A stretch of 64,000 nucleotides of DNA from Cryptomeria japonica (lineage: Eukaryota; Streptophyta; Pinopsida; Cupressales; Cupressaceae): NCBI RefSeq assembly GCF_030272615.1, contig NC_081411.1:158698471-158762470 (forward strand). The letters run 5' to 3'. Shown here piece by piece: positions 12,443 through 23,517 of this stretch (the first letter of the stretch is position 1; every line of letters begins with the position of its first letter). Below the pieces are notes generated by a model that had not been told where the DNA came from, did no database searches, and saw only the letters and a list, made by a program, of their open reading frames with translations. A program made the translations under genes and the position numbers.

Positions 12443-12848
12443 TCAATCAGGATAAGAAGATAAGACTATGACCAATTCCAAGTATACAATTGTCTCTGTA
12501 GGTAAAGGCTTAGTAAAAATATCTACAATCTGATCCTTTATAGACACATACTCCAATTTTACTTCCTCTTCACTAACTTTCTCCCTCAAGAAATGATACT
12601 TAACTGATACATGTTTTGTTTTTGAATGCAGTACCGGAATTTTGGAAATATTGATAGTACTTGAATTATCACAGTGTATAACAGTAGGCTCATCATAAAC
12701 AACACTAATATCCTTCAACATCCATTTCATCCAAACTACCTGAGTACAGTTACTAGCAGCAGCAATGTATTCGGCTTCAACAGTAGATAAGAAACAGAAT
12801 CTTGTCTCTATCTCCACCTTAGCTTTGACTATCTTGAATTTCTCCAAT
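12443..12848 (-). pseudogene. Ty1-copia RNase H C-terminal fragment
   Basis: Minus-strand translation gives STVEAEYIAAASNCTQVVWMKWML, then VIHCDNSSTINISKIPVLHSKTKH, a HFLREKV block and DIFTKPLPTE. This is the standard order at the end of Copia pol RNase H, which degrades the RNA of the RNA-DNA hybrid in reverse transcription. The fragment is cut on its 5' side at 12,848-12,849 by a TRIM-like LTR, and the open frame reads artificially into that LTR. It is non-functional alone. Confidence 0.85.
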
Positions 12849-13207
12849 TGTTTACAAGTGCAGTTGCCGTTGCACCAAAAGATCGACCTGTTAAGGCCCG
12901 ATACAAGCACTAGACTTATAGAATCCACAGGAGCTGGTTAAACCATGTCACAAATCCGAGCGCTACACTGCACAACACAAGGAAACCAAGGGTGCACACC
13001 TTGCAACAATCCCCCCAATGCAAGCGAGGGTTTTGAACCTGTGACCAAGCTTTGCTACCACTTGTTACAAGTGTAGTTGTTGTTGCACCAAAAGATCAAC
13101 CTGTTAATGCCCGATACAACCACTAGACTTATAGAATCCACAAGAGGTGGTTAAGCCGTGTCTCGAACCCAAGCGCTGCACTGCAGAGCACAAGGAGACC
13201 AAGGACG

Positions 13208-13543
13208 TGTTGATGCAGGAGGAGGGTGAAAAAAATGGCTTGAGATAACCTCCACAAATTTGAAGAGATAGAATCTAAAGTTCGCGTACTCACCCTCCTA
13301 GCGCAAATTATGTTGGCTCCGGGAGGAGGGTAAAAAAATGGCTTGAGATAACCTCTGCAAATTTCAAATGATAGAATCTAGAGTTCGTGTATTCAGCCCT
13401 CCTTCTAGGGCCAATTTTGTTGGCTGCAGAAGGAGGGTAAAAAAAGTCCTTAAGATTACTCCTCGCATATATGAATTGATATTATTTGGAGTTCAATTGT
13501 TCAGGAATTCATTATGATCACGCCCTCCCTCTAGTGCCAATTC
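13208..13543. repeat. Three tandem units of about 105-118 bp at the B1 edge
   Basis: Units start at 13,208, about 13,311 and about 13,429. Each begins with TGTTG or GTTGG, followed by GGAGGGT and an A-rich run, and ends with a complementary CCCTCC block. Each unit could therefore pair AGGAGGGT with ACCCTCCT over about 70 nt. Confidence 0.75.
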
Positions 13544-15728
13544 TGTTGACGTGTTTTTTATGACTACGTCGAACATAGAATAAAGTTGCCAAATGGTCAC
13601 TTCACTCTCTCTTCATCAAAGTACGATTGTGTGCTAAGATTGCAAGAAGATCATACAATCGACTCCAAGGTTCCTTTATGCTATGGACGTGACTCAGTTG
13701 GCTGATGTGTTTGCTGGTAATCCAAAGGGCCCTTACGTTTGCATCATTCTTTCACTTCTTTGTTCTGGCTGGAACTCCATCATCAGATATGACAACTCTG
13801 CGATGTTGTTGCTTCGAACGAACTAAAATGAACTGAAAGTAAAAGGGGAAGGGTTTAGAAGGATCTAAATCTACTCCTAAGGGTAGTGATAACAATGAAT
13901 AGTGCTCTGGTAGATAAATTCCAAATAAACCAAGCTCTGCTTCGCCTAGGTCAACTACAACTCCGCAAGAACCGATACAATCTTCTAAGGATGTTGAAGA
14001 ATTTTCAAATCAAGAAAGTGCATTTGAATAACCAAAACGGCACAATCCAAATGACTGTCCACAATCGAACTTAGCACAAGTTTAATGGCTCAGGCTAACT
14101 TTACACTGCAACTTACAATCAGCAAGATGCAAAAAGTATGAACCATGGAAATTCATCAAACACCATTACATTCTCCATTGAAATCAAAGCACTTTACTAT
14201 TTCTAATCTAAGTGAGGAAGGTGAAACCATGCAAGCTTTGAAAAAAAAACTTAAGTGGACACCATCAGAGAACAATGTTTCACTGTTATTATCTCAAAAC
14301 TTATTGCAACAATTTGATACAAGTCTCCCCCCTGTTACAAATGAGGGGGGTCACCCCTTTATATAGGCTTCAAGCCCTGGCTACATGCAAAACCCTAATT
14401 AGGGTTTTCCCAAAAGATTCTCCACTCAAGATGCAACAAGGTGGGAATCAGCAATAAATAACCCATAAAGCCCATATACAATTAATTACAATCCTATCGA
14501 AAATGGCACCCATAAAGCATTAATTAACCATTACATTTAAAAAGTGCCCACTATGCAATGAATGTACCCTCATGCAAAAATCGCCCATGATGCCATGAAT
14601 GCACCATCATCTCTTGAACGTGATGGCTGCATGTAGAAGGAATCTGCCATAATGCCATAAATATGATGGCTGCATGCAAAGAGATGCTTCATCAATTCAG
14701 CGTGCGTTGACTCGGCTGCCACTTGGCGAGAAAACCTTGGAGAGAGAACTCTAGGAGAGAAGAATTTGATCCATGAAGAATTTTCTTGAAGTTTCTTGAA
14801 CTTTCCTTGCTCTGGAGGAGATTTTTAATGATTTTCCACCATCTCCTATTTTCTAGAAATTTTCCACAAATGAGGGTTTCAAGTCCAGGAGGGAGAGAAT
14901 TCTCCTACGAATCCAAATCTACGAAAATTTTGAAATTTGATGTGATTTCCTGCCTGAGAATGGATTTTTCAAAAAAAATTCTCGAGGGGAAATTTCTTAT
15001 TCAATTCAACCCTAATTCCTTCCTTGCCTTAGAAATTGTTGTTTTTTACCTTCAATTCATCCTGGCATGGAATTCATGTTGTGAAGAAATTCTCCTTTGG
15101 AAATAAATTTGTTCCTTACCCTCGAGGAAGGAAATTCTTCATGCCAATTTTTTTGAGTTTTCAATCATGAGCATGGAATTCACTCTTCATGGTGGAATTC
15201 ATCACTTCCAAGTCTTGGAAGAATTTTCAATTTTCCTGACTGGCATAGGATTTTGACTTTGATGGATAAAATTCTTTCTTTCATGTTCTCCATGGATACC
15301 TTTGGGCGGAGTTGTAGTTGACTTTGGCGAAGCAGAGCTTGGTTTCTTTGGAATTTGTCCACCAGAGCACTATTCATTGTTATCACTACCCTTAGGAGTA
15401 GATTTAGATCCTTCTAAACCCTTTCCCTTTTACTTTTAGTTCATTTTAGTCAGTTCGGAGCAACAACATCGCAAAATTGTCATATCTGATGATGGAGTTC
15501 CAACCACAACAAAGAAGTGAAAGAATGATGCAAACGTAAGGCCAATTTGGATTACCAGCAAACACATCAGCCAGCTGAGTCACGTTTGTAGCATAAAGGA
15601 ACCTTGGAGTTGATTGTCTAATCTTCCTGCAATCTTAGCACACAATCGTACTTTGATCAAGAGAGAGTGAAGTGACCATTAGGCAACTTTATTTTGTGTT
15701 CGACGTAGTCATAAAAGACACGTCAACA
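13544..15728. repeat. Inverted repeat, arms of about 424 bp
   Basis: The left arm 13,544-13,966 and right arm 15,305-15,728 are near-identical reverse complements, differing at scattered positions. They enclose a loop of about 1.34 kb, so transcription through it would give a long hairpin RNA. Confidence 0.9.
14335..14408 (+). promoter_or_regulatory. LTR B1 core promoter: hairpin, TATA box, telobox palindrome
   Basis: A GGGGTCACCCC inverted repeat sits just before TTTATATAGG (14,358-14,367). About 29 bp downstream is a perfect 20-bp palindrome built of two opposed teloboxes (AAAACCCTAA / TTAGGGTTTT, 14,389-14,408). The TATA position predicts transcription starting at or near the palindrome. 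The same arrangement occurs in B2 at 56,659-56,719. Confidence 0.6.
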
Positions 15729-16324
15729 GGACGCACACCTTGCAACAATCTCGGGTGAATGGCTATTAGCAAGGGAACAGCCATAAAGAATATAATATGG
15801 ATTCCTAGCATTAGTGGCAGCAATTATTTCATTAACCTATGTGCTTGTGGTTAGTGGCTATTAATATAGGGCTGAAGTATTAATGATTGACTGTGAATAA
15901 TTGGTATAAGAGTGAAGCAAGATCAGTATTGAAGTTGCTTTCTAGTAAATAATATATCATAACATCAAATCGAAACCATCTAGGGATATTGGAGACAAAA
16001 ACTGTATGACAGATGCAGATTGACGTTATCAGAGATAACGTCGTTAATCATTATTGCAATCATAGGCCTTCATAACATGGACAATCATTATATACTTTGC
16101 ATAAATACATATAAGGAATGTTAGACCTTGGAAAGAGGTTATTATGGTCATTACAATAAAGCAAGATAAGTTCTATCTTTCATACTATTCTTAAGATTTT
16201 GAGTTAAAAGATATAATAAAATATATACAATTTGATAAAATTATATTTATTAATGTATTACTATTCTCACTTTGAGTTAGAATGGTTGTTTCAGGACTAA
16301 ATCAAACGGGGACATTACAAGCCC

Positions 16325-17012
16325 CCAACAAAGTTGAGATGGAAGTCTCCTATTAGAAGCTTTGGGTAGATCCCTCAATAGGGTTGAGGGGCAAGGTCCC
16401 TTAGGGGGTTTGGTGCAGCGCAAATTAAGGCTTTTAAAACCATGCAAACTTTCATGATGTAATTTTCACAATATTTTCACTATTTTTTAACAACATCGGG
16501 TCTTATATTTTTGAAATGTGGGAGTGATTTGAAATGAGGCTTAGAAGCCTATTTTAAAGTTTTTTTGCGAGTGCTTAGGGTTTGGGTGGGGCCCAAAGAC
16601 TATTAAGGTTATGGTTTGTGATGAGCACAAGGTTATACTGAGGGGGGTGGGGGGGGAATACACCTTGTGGGGGTTTGGGGCTAAAGCTTTTAATGGGATT
16701 GAGGGGTAGGGCCCCTTGTGAGGGTTTTGGGGTAGAGCCCCCAACAAGATTGAGGTGGAGGTCCTCTATTAGAAGCTTGGGGGTAGATCCCTCAATAGGT
16801 TTGAGGGGAAAGGTCCCTTAGGGGGTTTGGTGTAGCACAAATTAAGGCTTTGAAAATCACACTAACTTTCATAGAGAATGCAATTTTCACAATATTATGT
16901 TTTCTTTCCACAACACCAAGTCTTATATTTTGAAATGTGGGAGTGATTTGAAATGAGGCTTAGATACCTATTTAAAAGTTTTTAATGAGTGCTTAGGAGT
17001 TGGGTGGGGCCC
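16325..17012. repeat. GC-rich tandem host repeat, end of unit 1 and most of unit 2
   Basis: Unit 1 continues here after element F. Unit 2 begins about 16,646 with GTGGGGGTTTGGGGCTAAAG and repeats the whole series (GTAGAGCCCCCAAC, GTAGATCCCTCAATAG, GGTCCCTTAGGGGGTTTGGTG, GTGGGAGTGATTTGAAATGAGG). Unit 2 is cut at 17,012 by LTR A1 and resumes at 21,520. Each unit was invaded by a different LTR element at a different point. Confidence 0.85.
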
Positions 17013-17928
17013 TGTTGACGTGTATTTTGTACACCATCATACACAGAATAAAATACCTAAGGGTATCTTATCCTCTCTTGAATAAAGCCTCTAACTGCTG
17101 AAGATTCGCATGAAGGATCAGTTAGGATGACTCCAAGGTTCCTTTTGGTAGGGTCTCTACTTGTGGACAAGCTCCAGTGGTATGATGTGATTTGCTGGAA
17201 TCACAAGGGGACTTACATTGAACTTCCGATCTGCTTTGCTGGACACAGGCTCTTACTAAATTAGATTAAAAAAAAAAGGAAAAAAGGATAAGGGCGAAAA
17301 GAGGATCTAATCCTAATACTAAGAATGTAGGAGCAATGATTGATTTTTTAATGAAACTCTAACTAGGTCTTGTTTTGACATCAATGGAACATCTACACAA
17401 GACTAGTGCGATCTTCTATGGGAAGCTTTATGATGTTCAAATCATCACCGCAGGCATAGATACCATCCAAGTTGATGCATATCAATGAAGAGGCGACAAA
17501 TTGAAATTGAGCTTAAGCTGAACGATTCCAGTCGACTACACAAGGCAAGTTTGCAATCAACAAACTGCTAGTAGTATGGATGTACGAATTCCACCATCAA
17601 TCAATAACATTTCCTCCATACATCTAATCATCTACCATCTAAGATTGAAGACTCAACAAGAAACCATGCAAATTGCAAGAAAAACGACATATTTCACCAT
17701 TACTTCAATGAAAATGGAGTTTGTTTACAATCAATGGCAACAATTTCTTGCCTTGTCCTCCTATTCTACTCTAATTGCTATTCTATCAACTATATTCTAA
17801 CTCTTCCAACTATTTACAACTCTCTCTAATCATCCTTTACAAATGAAATGTTTGGGCTTCTATAGTGCCCACAATACAATTTGATGGCTTAGATCAATTC
17901 AAGATCAATGGCCAAGATTCAACAATGA

Positions 17929-17946
17929 AAACCCTAATTAGGGTTT
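17929..17946. promoter_or_regulatory. Telobox palindrome in LTR A1
   Basis: AAACCCTAATTAGGGTTT is a perfect 18-bp palindrome made of two opposed teloboxes. It lies about 66 bp downstream of a TATA-like CTATAG. Confidence 0.6.
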
Positions 17947-18227
17947 GTTACAACCATTACATAACATTTAATGCTTGACCAATGATAAAATTGTATTGCT
18001 TGGACACATGTCCTCTCTAGAAAAATCGACCAATGGATAGCCAGGGTAGGTACATCGGAGTTTGTGCCACCTTCCATGAGTTAAGTACATTGAATCTGGA
18101 CATGCTGAGGTGGACCTCACTGATTGGAGAAATGATGACTAGAACGCCACCTCATCTAACACTTGTAACTTGGTAGATATTCATCTTGATATTGTTGAGA
18201 AACTTGCTTTAATTAATTCCTCTGGAT

Positions 18228-18958
18228 CTATTTTGCTTCTTCAACGAGCCCTTGTTCTAACTCCTTGCGTCCTTGATGTGCAGGAAGATGATGTACCTCA
18301 CCTTGGAACGCTGGATTGCCCTTGATGATGTTAGTCCAAAGAAGGTCGTTCATGTCCTGGCTAAGACCGTCCCGGCGAAGACCGTCCTTGATCCGGCTTG
18401 ATTTTCCTTGAAGAGACCTCCATTTGATGCCTACACAACATTTCAAAATTAGTACCATGATTTTGCAATACATAACATAAATTAGAGAGCAAATTTTAGG
18501 AAACTTAATGATAAGTCCTTTATTAATCATTTCCTAAAAATGACTGAGCTAAGGCAAAACAAAATTTTCAAAATTCAAAATTAAGGCAATGACAATCAAA
18601 ATTTGAAATTAAAACAAGAGATCTTGCCATACCTTACTTGAGAGCTTAACTCTAAAATGCAAAATGAATAAAATTGCCTAGGCAAAATTGGCGTAAGATG
18701 GTCATCAACGTGATTCTTCTTCAAAATGACAACTTCGCCACCTTTGATATGTCCTTGGCAAGTTCGCTCAAGTGAGATTAAGTTCACACCACCTTTGGAT
18801 AGATGTTTCGCCTTGGATAAAACTAGTGCCTTCTTTTGCCTTCTCCAAGTTGCATATGAGAGATGATAAATGATGATGTGAAAATGAAATAAACACCTTC
18901 CTTTATAGGCGCTCACCTTCATATTGACCTTAGGCCGACTTTTTGCAAAATATAGCAA
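18228..18958 (-). CDS. Antisense coding pieces inside LTR A1, unknown protein
   Basis: Two minus-strand open stretches look coding. The first (18,596-18,958) contains LSKAKHLSKGGVNLISLERT and KKNHVDDHLTPILPR. The second (18,228-18,530) contains LSQDMNDLLWTNIIKGNPAF and ends HQGRKELEQGLVEEAK. A splice-acceptor-like TTGTGTAG precedes the KWRSLQGKS segment, so the two could be exons of one antisense transcript. I do not recognise the product. It lies in the same place, between U3 and hairpin array, as the large antisense ORF of LTRs A2 and A3, but shows no obvious sequence similarity to it. The start codon is uncertain. Confidence 0.35.
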
Positions 18959-19235
18959 TTAAAATGATTTTTAAATAAATAATAAAGGCCGACCTTGACA
19001 AAATAAACCCAAGCGCTCCCTTTTGATTTTTATTAAATTAATAATTAATTATTAAATGCCTTTATTTTTAATTAATAAATTTCGATTTTTTACAAAGGCA
19101 AAAAATAATTAATAAATACATACCATGCGCTATTTAAATGCTTTTAATTAAATATCGATTTTTTTCTAGCATTTAAATAAATTTAAAAAATGTGTTTTAA
19201 GCGCCAAAATGAAAAAGTGAGAAGATACGTACCTC

Positions 19236-21070
19236 ATCGCCCTGGTCCCTGACTGAGGGACAGGAGCGATCCATCAATTTGGTCATGATTCTTGCAATTT
19301 TTACGTCCAAGGTCTTCATCCTTACGTCCAAATCGCCATTTTAGCTGGGTCCTTTGAGTTAGATTGACTTGCATGTGTGAATGAGTGCCTTTGGATGTAA
19401 TATCGCCCTGGTCCCTTCCTGAGGGACAGGAGCGATCCTAGTGTCCTGGCTCAAATTTGCAAACTTTTGATCTTTGTTCTTCATTCATTGTCTTCCAAAG
19501 GACGTCCTTGACCATGCCTATCTTTGCCTTGTCTTGGTTTTGACGGAACATGAGTGTTTTAGTAAAAATCGCTTTGGTCCTTGTCCAAAGGACAGGAGCG
19601 ATATAGGCTCTTTGTGCAAATTGGTAGCATTTTAACGTTCAACACTTTGGTATATCACCTTCAAAAGACGCCTTAGACCTTTTACCATCTTGCAAAACCT
19701 TGGCTTGACGTAAATTTTGAGAGACTTGGCCAATATAATCAATATCGCTCTGGTCCCTTCCTGAGGGACAGGAGCGAACTTCTAGTTTTTAAGCTTGTCC
19801 TTGCGTTCTTCAACTTGCCATTACCTTCAATGCGTGAAATGACGTCCCTTGATTCCTTTTTGTGGCTTGATACTTGTTAAACTTTCAAAATCTTGGTCTT
19901 TATGGAAATTTCGCTCTGGTCCCTTCCTGAGGGACAGGAGCGAATTAGGATATTTTAGAGCAAATCCCTCAATGTGGCGATCCTTGTAACTTTGTGCTTG
20001 ATGGAGATGCTTCGAAACGTCCTTGGTACCTTGTTCTTGTAACTTTGTGCTTGATGGAGATGCTTCGAAACGTCCTTGGTACCTTGTTCTTCGCCTTGGA
20101 GTGTCCTGATCTTGGAGGGACGGCAATATAATCATCATATCGCCCTGGTCCCTTGGAGAGGGACAGGAGCGATCTTGGCTTTGTATGCTTCACTTCACTT
20201 TGCTAGCTTCCAGATTTATATTCAACGGGTTCATAATGCGTCCTTCCATTCATCCATGCCTTGGAATCGGTCGTAACTTGGCGAGAAAATCATCTATAAC
20301 AAAAATCGCTCTGGTCCCTTCCTGAGGGACAGGAGCGAACTTAAGCATTTTATTGTTTTGATCAAGTTTGGATGCTCTATCATGCTCATTTCGTCCTTCA
20401 CCATGCCTTTGATGTCTCGATTCGTCCAAACAAGGTCAGGAATGGCTCAACTAAGCATTTTCGCTCTGGACCCTTGGTGAGGGACAGGAGCGAATTTGAC
20501 TTTTCGCACTCTTTATCAGGATAATTTTTATGGACATTTCCCTTTATGTTTCTTCTTTCTTATACTTTAAGTTATATTCCATATATACTTTCAGGATGTT
20601 TGAGAGTGGTTTCAGACCTCCAGGAGTTATATTGCAAAATCTAGTTTTTGGAGGTTTTTTCAGTTTCCAGACTTAGTCAAATTCAGGATCAGGGCATTCC
20701 AGACTTAGCCAAATTTCAGGATCAGGACCTCACTCAAGCCGGACTTGCTATCCTATGTGATCCCCTGGGCGACGCTTCAAGTTATATTCATTTGATAAAA
20801 TGCACCTCTCTGGACCTTTTCACATCGTCAAGACGTTAAAATCCTGCAAGGACAAAGCAAAATTGGATTTGTAGCTCCGGTCCTTCACTGAGGGACAGGA
20901 GCGATTTTTCCCCTGGAGGCATTTCTGTGCTCATGAAAATCTTCAATTTATATTCAATGGAAAGATCTCGCCCTTCTCCATCACTTCCAATTCGTAATTC
21001 ATCTTGACCCTGCAGGAATAGTAAAATATTTGAAAACGAGCTCCCGTCCTTCACTGAGGGACAGGAGCGA
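19236..21070. repeat. Hairpin array in LTR A1 (about ten copies, period about 165 bp)
   Basis: A 33-35 bp inverted repeat recurs at about 19,236, 19,403, 19,570, 19,743, 19,909, 20,140, 20,305, 20,461, 20,871 and 21,038. The left arm is TCGCTCTGGTCCCT, the loop TCCTG and the right arm AGGGACAGGAGCGA; 12 of 14 arm positions pair. Spacers between copies are much less conserved. The copy near 19,570 has GTCCTT with AAGGAC in place of GTCCCT with AGGGAC, so both arms changed together and pairing is kept. The array lies upstream of the antisense coding pieces as they are read. Confidence 0.9.
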
Positions 21071-21474
21071 TTTTGCTCCTACAGGCCAAAATATCATGAT
21101 TTTACACATTTTATCACTTCACAAGGCGAAAACAAATCATTTGAGATGCCTAGGATCAAAAATCAAAAATGTCAAAATTTGGTCAAAAATATTCAATTGG
21201 ACAAAAATTCACATTTCATCTTCAACACTTAGACAAATTTAAGCTCTGCATTCAAAATTCCAATTGAAAATAGACCATTCTGGCGAATTCATTTCATTCA
21301 AAATTTGCATTCTAGAAAAGGAAACTCAAAAAGCTCTCAAAACTGACTGGATTCTGGCCTGAAAAGACGGTAATTAAAACCCTAAGGCTTGACCCTAAAT
21401 CCAGACAACTAACAAACTAACAAAACCCTAAAAAAGCAAAGCGAAAACGAACAAAACGAGCAAAAAACATGGGT

Positions 21475-21491
21475 CCCCATTTGCAATGGGG
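21475..21491. other. Terminal hairpin of LTR A1
   Basis: CCCCATT, loop TGC, AATGGGG: a perfect 7-bp stem located 23 bp before the LTR end. Equivalent hairpins precede the ends of A2 (49,562-49,578) and A3 (47,934-47,950). Confidence 0.75.
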
Positions 21492-21673
21492 CGATGTGTG
21501 AAAACGTCACAACAGGCCCAAAGACTATTAGGGTTAGGGCTTGTGATGAGCACAAGGTTATACTAAAGCAGAGTGAATCAGTATAACAAAAATCTTCACT
21601 TTTTCAAGCTTAATATTGTTGATGTGTTTTTTAGACAAGTACTCTATCCTCTTTTGATCAAAATCAACTTGGA

Positions 21674-22333
21674 TGTACTATCCCCACTTTGAAATAGGAT
21701 TTAATAATAAAATTAAAATTCAAAAGAATAAAAATAAAATTTAAATTAAAATATAAAGAATAAATTAAATATAATTAAAATTTAATTAAGTTAATGAATG
21801 GTCAAAAGGCATGAAATGAAAAGTTGTGACTCCCTCAAATATGAGATATAAATGGGAGAAAGAGAACCTCATTTGTGAGAGGGGAGGGAAGAAACAATGG
21901 AGCATGTGAATCAAGGAAGAATCAATGGAAGAAGGAAGGAATGAGAAGTAAATAAGGAAGTGACTCTTCCAAAGGAAAGCAGAAATTATGAAAGGTTGTG
22001 ACTCTTTCAAAGGGCATAATTATGGAAGGTTGTGACTCTTTCAAAGGGCATAATTATGGAAGGTTGTGACTCTTTCAGTGGGGCATAACTGATGAAGGGT
22101 TGTGACTCTTTTGAAGGGTGGTGATTGTGAAAGGTTGTGACCATTACAAAGGGAAAACATGATGAAGAGGTGTGACCCTCCCTCACATTGGAAGATATAA
22201 GGGGAGATGGTTTCATTTGATGAGGGTATCAAAGCATATCAGGAGTTCTCATAAAGCAATCAGATCAGACTTGAACCATGATACTCTAATCTCTTGTGGG
22301 TAAATATAAGGTGATTCAAATAGGGAAATTACA
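21674..22333 (+). repeat. 5' LTR of element C
   Basis: A 660-bp LTR running from TGTACTATCC to GGAAATTACA. Its second half (about 21,960-22,150) holds tandem copies of a roughly 35-48 bp unit built on GGTTGTGACTCTTTC and AAGGGCATAATTATG. Confidence 0.85.
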
Positions 22334-22335
22334 AA

Positions 22336-22347
22336 TGGTATCAGAGC
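22336..22347 (+). other. Primer binding site of element C
   Basis: TGGTATCAGAGC, two bases after the LTR end, is complementary to the 3' end of initiator tRNA-Met and is the standard primer site for many plant LTR retrotransposons. Confidence 0.9.
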
Positions 22348-22854
22348 ATGATTCTGCCAACCTAAGTGGCATTTGATCAAAGAGCAGAATTAATGGTGAT
22401 TTGTAGCAGACCTAAGATCAGACTTAAGGAGACTTTGTGAGCAGATTTTTAAAGACAATTTCCAGATTTATGGGCAGACATTTTCTAGACTTGTGAGCAG
22501 ATTTAAGCAGATTGTACCAGAACTTCTTGAGCAGAAATGTTGAAGAATATTGAGCAGATTTTGAAGGTGTTTTGTTGCAGATCTTAAATGCGAATATGCA
22601 CGGACTTGTGTTGCATGGATGAAGGTATGACAGTCCAAAAAGAGACATACATGATTTTCTAAACCAAGAAAAGGACACAAGAGGGATAAGGGTTTTGAGA
22701 ATTAACCCTACATGGAAAGGACAACAAACAAATGGAGATTTGTAGAGGAAAAAATCTAGTGGTTATGAGACCCTTGCATCCTCAAGATCAAGAAACAAAT
22801 TATCCAGTCAAACTCCATAATTAAGAAAAAAAAGAAAAAAAAAACTGTAACATT

Positions 22855-23508
22855 GAATTTTTTACCCAAAGGGATGGAACTAGTCATAGTTGAACGTTCC
22901 TGCCTCTTGTGGGCCAAGTGATGAATTGATTACCCCAAGGGATGGAATTGGTCATAGTTGGACATTCTTGCCTCTTGCGGGCCAACTGATGAATTGATTA
23001 CCCCAAGGGATGGAGTTGGTCATAGTTGGACATTCTTGCATCTTGCGGGCCAACAGATGAATTGCTTACCCCAAGGGATGGAATCGGTCATAGTTGGACA
23101 TTCTTGCCTCTTGCGGGCCAAGTGATGAATTGATTACCCCAAGGGATGGAATTGGTCATAGTTGGATATTCCTGCCTCCTGCGAGCCAAGTGATGAACTG
23201 ATTACAGATATTCCTGCCTCTTGTGGGCCAAATAATGAATTGATTACCCCAAGGGATGGAATTGGTCATAGTTGGACATTCCTGCCTCTTGTGGGCTAAG
23301 TGATGAATTGATTACCCTAAGGGATGGAATTGGTTATAGTTGGACATTCCTTCCTCTTGTGGGCTAAGTGATGAATTGATTATCCTAAGGGATGGAATTG
23401 GTCATAGTTGGACATTCCTACTTCTTGTGGGCCAAGTGATGAATTGATTTCCTCTAGGCATGGAATTGGTCATAATTAGACGTTCCTACTGCTTGTGGGA
23501 TGTGAGGC
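22855..23508 (+). repeat. 68-bp minisatellite array 1 in element C
   Basis: About nine units of about 68 bp contain GGGATGGAATTGGTCATAG, TTGGACATTCCTGCCTCTTG and GGGCCAAGTGATGAATTGA. One unit is truncated (near 23,205). The array closes with a variant unit (CTCTAGGCATGGAATTGG). Confidence 0.9.
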
Positions 23509-23517
23509 GAATGGCCG

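Larger units (their letters stand above)
13208..15728. mobile_element. Foldback LTR-derived element B1 (TSD GGACG)
   Basis: The segment begins TGTTGATGC and ends CGTCAACA, bounded by GGACG at 13,203-13,207 and 15,729-15,733. It interrupts the second TRIM LTR, whose sequence continues cleanly on the other side. Inside, 13,544-13,966 is repeated in inverted orientation at 15,305-15,728 with high identity. Both arms begin TGTTGACGTGT and contain the GACTCCAAGGTTCCTTTATG core shared with the other long LTRs in the window. The loop holds a plus-strand LTR promoter region related to B2. The left end carries three tandem hairpin-prone units (13,208-13,543). It moved as one unit according to the TSD, but whether it is a solo LTR, a head-to-head LTR pair or a foldback element is unclear. 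Confidence 0.65.
12849..15747 (-). mobile_element. TRIM-like miniature LTR retrotransposon, split by B1
   Basis: Two direct copies of about 160 bp are present. One is 12,849-13,008. The other is 13,063-13,207 plus 15,734-15,747 once element B1 is removed. Both have TGTT...CAACA ends. They flank only 54 bp (13,009-13,062). On the minus strand this spacer starts with TGGTAGCAAAGC, close to the initiator-tRNA-Met primer site TGGTATCAGAGC, and ends in a G-rich tract TTGGGGGGA before the next LTR. That is the minimal LTR-PBS-PPT-LTR plan of TRIM elements, which rely on enzymes of other retrotransposons. The copies differ at roughly one position in eight. No TSD was identified. Confidence 0.6.
9600..16319 (+). 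mobile_element. LTR retroelement F (TSD AGCCC), heavily rearranged
   Basis: The element starts TGTGATGTCCCC at 9600 and ends GGGGACATTACA at 16319, so the ends form an inverted repeat. It is bounded by AGCCC at 9595-9599 and 16320-16324. The host repeat reads across the empty site, as its second unit shows near 16,735. A block of about 390 bp at 10,568-10,950 recurs directly at 15,757-16,150, as expected for two partial LTRs. The 5' copy lacks its last 170 bp and the 3' copy lacks its start. No gag or pol of its own remains, because the interior is filled by a reverse Copia piece, a TRIM-like element and element B1. Orientation is inferred from the TGTxATGTCCCC start typical of many gypsy LTRs. 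Confidence 0.75.
17013..21514 (+). mobile_element. Giant solo LTR A1 (4.5 kb, TSD GGCCC)
   Basis: The LTR starts TGTTGACGTG and ends CACAACA, with GGCCC at 17,008-17,012 and 21,515-21,519. The host repeat reads through the joined flanks exactly as in the uninterrupted unit at 16,560-16,640. Contents in order are: a U3 with the GACTCCAAGGTTCCTTTT core (17,129), a TATA-like CTATAG near 17,862 with a telobox palindrome at 17,929-17,946, antisense coding pieces (18,228-18,958), an array of about ten hairpins (19,236-21,070), and a terminal hairpin (21,475-21,491). No internal region or second LTR is present, so it is a solo LTR left by recombination. At 4.5 kb it is unusually long; long LTRs are known for Ogre/Tat-type gypsy elements, but lineage is not proven here. 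Confidence 0.85.

Noticed and set aside
14389-14408. Interstitial telomere array
   Set aside because: Only single paired teloboxes occur, not tandem TTTAGGG repeats.
21786-22232. Minus-strand frames rich in VTTFHN (also 28,252-28,600)
   Set aside because: Created by tandem repeats in the C LTRs; repeat periodicity, not coding.
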